The notes under the pieces are model-generated. The model ran no database searches, was not told the DNA's origin, and was given only the letters and a program-made list of their open reading frames with translations. 64,000 nucleotides of DNA from Shewanella sp. Isolate13 (GTDB lineage: Bacteria > Pseudomonadota > Gammaproteobacteria > Enterobacterales > Shewanellaceae), in the NCBI RefSeq assembly GCF_022398325.1, contig NZ_JAKEVD010000017.1, forward strand, positions 25,241 through 89,240, given 5' to 3'. The position numbers and the translations under genes are program-made. This document shows, one piece after another, positions 62,475 to 64,000 of this stretch. Position 1 is the first letter of the stretch. Every line of letters starts with the position of its first letter.

Positions 62475-62519
62475 TCAGCAAGTGTCCGTTAAACCAGCAC
62501 ACATCGATTAATCGATCAC

Positions 62520-62547
62520 AAAAAGGGAGCCTAAGCTCCCTTTTTTA
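62520..62547 (+). terminator. Terminator after the YdcH gene
   Basis: AAAAGGGAGC-CTAA-GCTCCCTTTTTT, a strong stem with a T-run. Confidence 0.92.
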
Positions 62548-62670
62548 GTGTTCTCCTTTTACTCAAGCCGAACTTCCTCTCCCGCTCAAAACAACAAAAT
62601 CCAAACAAATATTTCATCCACTTTACATTTACTGGTATCTTTGCAGCGCATATTTAGAAAGGACATCAAC

Positions 62671-63570
62671 ATGCTGCAGCAAAAATCAAAATTCGCTCAA
62701 TTATTCAAAGCACTTTCATTGGCTAAAGCCCTGCCGTTCATCTTGCTTATCATCGCCATCTTCAACTCCTACTTCATCGTGGTTGAAGGGCATGTGGGTG
62801 TGGTAAAGCGCTTTGGCGAAGCCAAAGATCAACAAAACCCTGGATTACATTTTAAGATCCCATTTATTGAAACGGTTGAGATGATCGAAGTAAGAACTCG
62901 AAAAAATGCCGAGAAAATGGCATCGAGTACCAAAGAGCAGATGCCGGTGACCATAGAGGTCAGTGTAAACTGGACAGTGAATAAAGAAGCCGCATTAGAT
63001 CTCTTTAAGCGTTATGGTGGTCTGACACAATTTGAGCAGCGAATTCTCGATCCTCGCTTTCGCTCCGCCACTAAAGATACCATTCCACAATTTGAAGCCG
63101 AACAGTTAATCCAAGATAGGGCCAGTGCAATTCAAGGCATCGAGCGCCGCCTAGCCGAAGAGATGGAAGGCTTTCCTGTTATCGTTGATAACATTCAAAT
63201 TGAAAATATCATCCTGCCGCAAAAGTACATTAACTCGATTGAGATAAAGCAGACTGAAAAAAACCTTGCCGCTGCCGAAGAGCACAAACTTGAGCGGCAA
63301 CGTCTCGAGGCGCTTCGCGCTGTAAACACTGCCGACGCGAGAGCAAAAGGCATCCTTAAAGTTGCCGAAGCCGAAGCTCAGTCAATTTTGTTAAAGGGTA
63401 AAGCGGAAGCGGAGGCTATCGAAGCAAAAGCGAAGGCACTTAAAAACAATCCACTTATTGTTAAGTTAACAGAAGCACAAGCTTGGGATGGTAAACTCCC
63501 CAGCACTATGATGGGTGAAGGTGCCATGCCGATAATGGACATTAGAGATTCTGCTAGAACAAAAGAATAG
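62671..63570 (+). CDS. SPFH/prohibitin-like membrane protein
   Basis: 299 residues from ATG 62671, with AAAGGA eight bases upstream; the longer frame back to 62548 runs into the previous terminator. The N-terminal transmembrane helix (ALPFILLIIAIFNSYFIV) is followed by the SPFH domain (EGHVGVVKRFGEAKD, NPGLHFKIPFIETVEMIEVRTRK) and a long helical repeat rich in Ala/Glu (ARAKGILKVAEAEAQSILLKG). Such proteins form oligomeric scaffolds in the inner membrane. Function here unknown. Confidence 0.88.
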   Translation: MLQQKSKFAQLFKALSLAKALPFILLIIAIFNSYFIVVEGHVGVVKRFGEAKDQQNPGLHFKIPFIETVEMIEVRTRKNAEKMASSTKEQMPVTIEVSVNWTVNKEAALDLFKRYGGLTQFEQRILDPRFRSATKDTIPQFEAEQLIQDRASAIQGIERRLAEEMEGFPVIVDNIQIENIILPQKYINSIEIKQTEKNLAAAEEHKLERQRLEALRAVNTADARAKGILKVAEAEAQSILLKGKAEAEAIEAKAKALKNNPLIVKLTEAQAWDGKLPSTMMGEGAMPIMDIRDSARTKE

Positions 63571-63764
63571 CCATGCTTAAATAACGGGTGAGTGAAGTTT
63601 AATAACTCCCACTCACCTCGGTTATGTATCTGGAGTGAATACTAACCAAAACATTGATTCGATAAAAACTGCTTACGAGATAAGCTTAGGACTTAGTCAA
63701 TAATGAAGGGCTGGTTAGTCCCTCTCTGCACCAGACCAATTTAGAATAATCTACATTGTGTGAT

Positions 63765-64000
63765 TCATAGACATAGTTTCAACCTGGCGATCTCTAAATC
63801 TAGCTTATAATTTGCGTCCTGAACCCTTTCGTTTTTAATATCATAGTTACTCATGACTTCATCAGAGAATGGCGTTTCATTTGCTATATCGAAGTATTTT
63901 TCCATCGGCGTTTTGCCTTTGTGGGCACTATGAGGTCGCTCCCAGTTGTAATAATGTTGCCACTCAGAGAGCTGGTTATCCAAATCGTCCGAAGTGATAT
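63765..64000 (-). mobile_element. C-terminal end of an integrase-core (IS3/IS481-type) transposase
   Basis: The minus-strand frame is open to the right edge and ends at 63765. The encoded DEWQ-type end contains LSEWQHYYNWERPHSAHKG followed by TPMEKYF, typical of rve_3 ends of IS3 and IS481 transposases. The rest of the element lies beyond the window. I could not locate the terminal inverted repeat. Confidence 0.8.

Noticed and set aside
62548..62670. Extended N-terminus of the SPFH protein
   Set aside because: It begins at the YdcH terminator and has no ribosome-binding site; ATG 62671 has a good one and places the transmembrane helix correctly.

Overview
The window looks like a chromosomal segment of a marine gammaproteobacterium, most probably a Shewanella species. 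This is inference from gene content: a GlyGly-CTERM subtilase, a PhsA/PsrA-type molybdoenzyme with an FNR/EtrA-like site, a DUF3069-like protein, tandem GGDEF proteins, a cobalamin-riboswitch-controlled BtuB, and MetE/MetR. I cannot name a species from sequence alone. Most genes are housekeeping or conserved accessory genes. There is no prophage, CRISPR array or rRNA/tRNA gene that I can see, and only one mobile-element fragment, a transposase C-terminus at the right edge.

Layout. 1-4.6 kb: the end of a secreted S8 protease, an RsuA-type pseudouridine synthase and a sugar acetyltransferase. 4.9-12.5 kb: an M13 lipoprotein peptidase, an exported protein with a RelA/SpoT-like domain, a SUKH (SMI1/KNR4) protein, an HTH-like protein, a GST, a serine hydrolase and a YehS-like protein. 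This part is punctuated by mosaic repeats rich in CTAGG. 12.9-20.7 kb: NAD malic enzyme, a lipoprotein, a two-subunit PhsAB-like oxidoreductase without a membrane anchor, a DUF3069-like protein and a PAP2 phosphatase. 20.8-31.7 kb: a TPR-GGDEF protein, QueG, dodecin, a divergent AhpD-like/LysR pair, a thioredoxin-like protein, the divergent metE/metR pair with Met boxes, an HDOD protein and a GDSL lipase. 31.8-36.1 kb: BtuB with its cobalamin riboswitch, which carries a 60-bp palindrome-ended element, then a BlaI/M56 pair with clear TACA/TGTA operators. 36.1-44.4 kb: an exported two-repeat protein, FMN reductase/LysR, a DAACS transporter fused to a solute-binding domain, a second RsuA-like enzyme, PyrC, a CLCA_X-like protein and PpiC. 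44.3-46.4 kb: a tandemly duplicated 260-bp repeat block, a PQQ-type sugar dehydrogenase and a 15-bp minisatellite. 46.4-53.4 kb: an operon joining an N-formylglutamate amidohydrolase/DUF1704 fusion to a glutathione-synthetase-like ATP-grasp ligase, a second GGDEF protein, a CDGSH-glutamate-synthase fusion and a HAD phosphatase. 53.5-64 kb: a GlnD-family protein with a ruined HD site, a hypothetical, an outer-membrane barrel with an MBL-fold RNase-like protein, a porin, a MerR regulator, a YdcH protein, an SPFH protein and the transposase end.

The points most worth follow-up are the exported RelA/SpoT-like protein beside a SUKH protein, the ATP-grasp plus FGase-DUF1704 operon (a possible ligase/carboxypeptidase couple), the GlnD homolog that appears to have lost uridylyl-removing residues, the short inverted-repeat element inside the B12 riboswitch, and the mosaic 3' repeat family. 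All functional statements are from reading motifs by eye; no database search was run.
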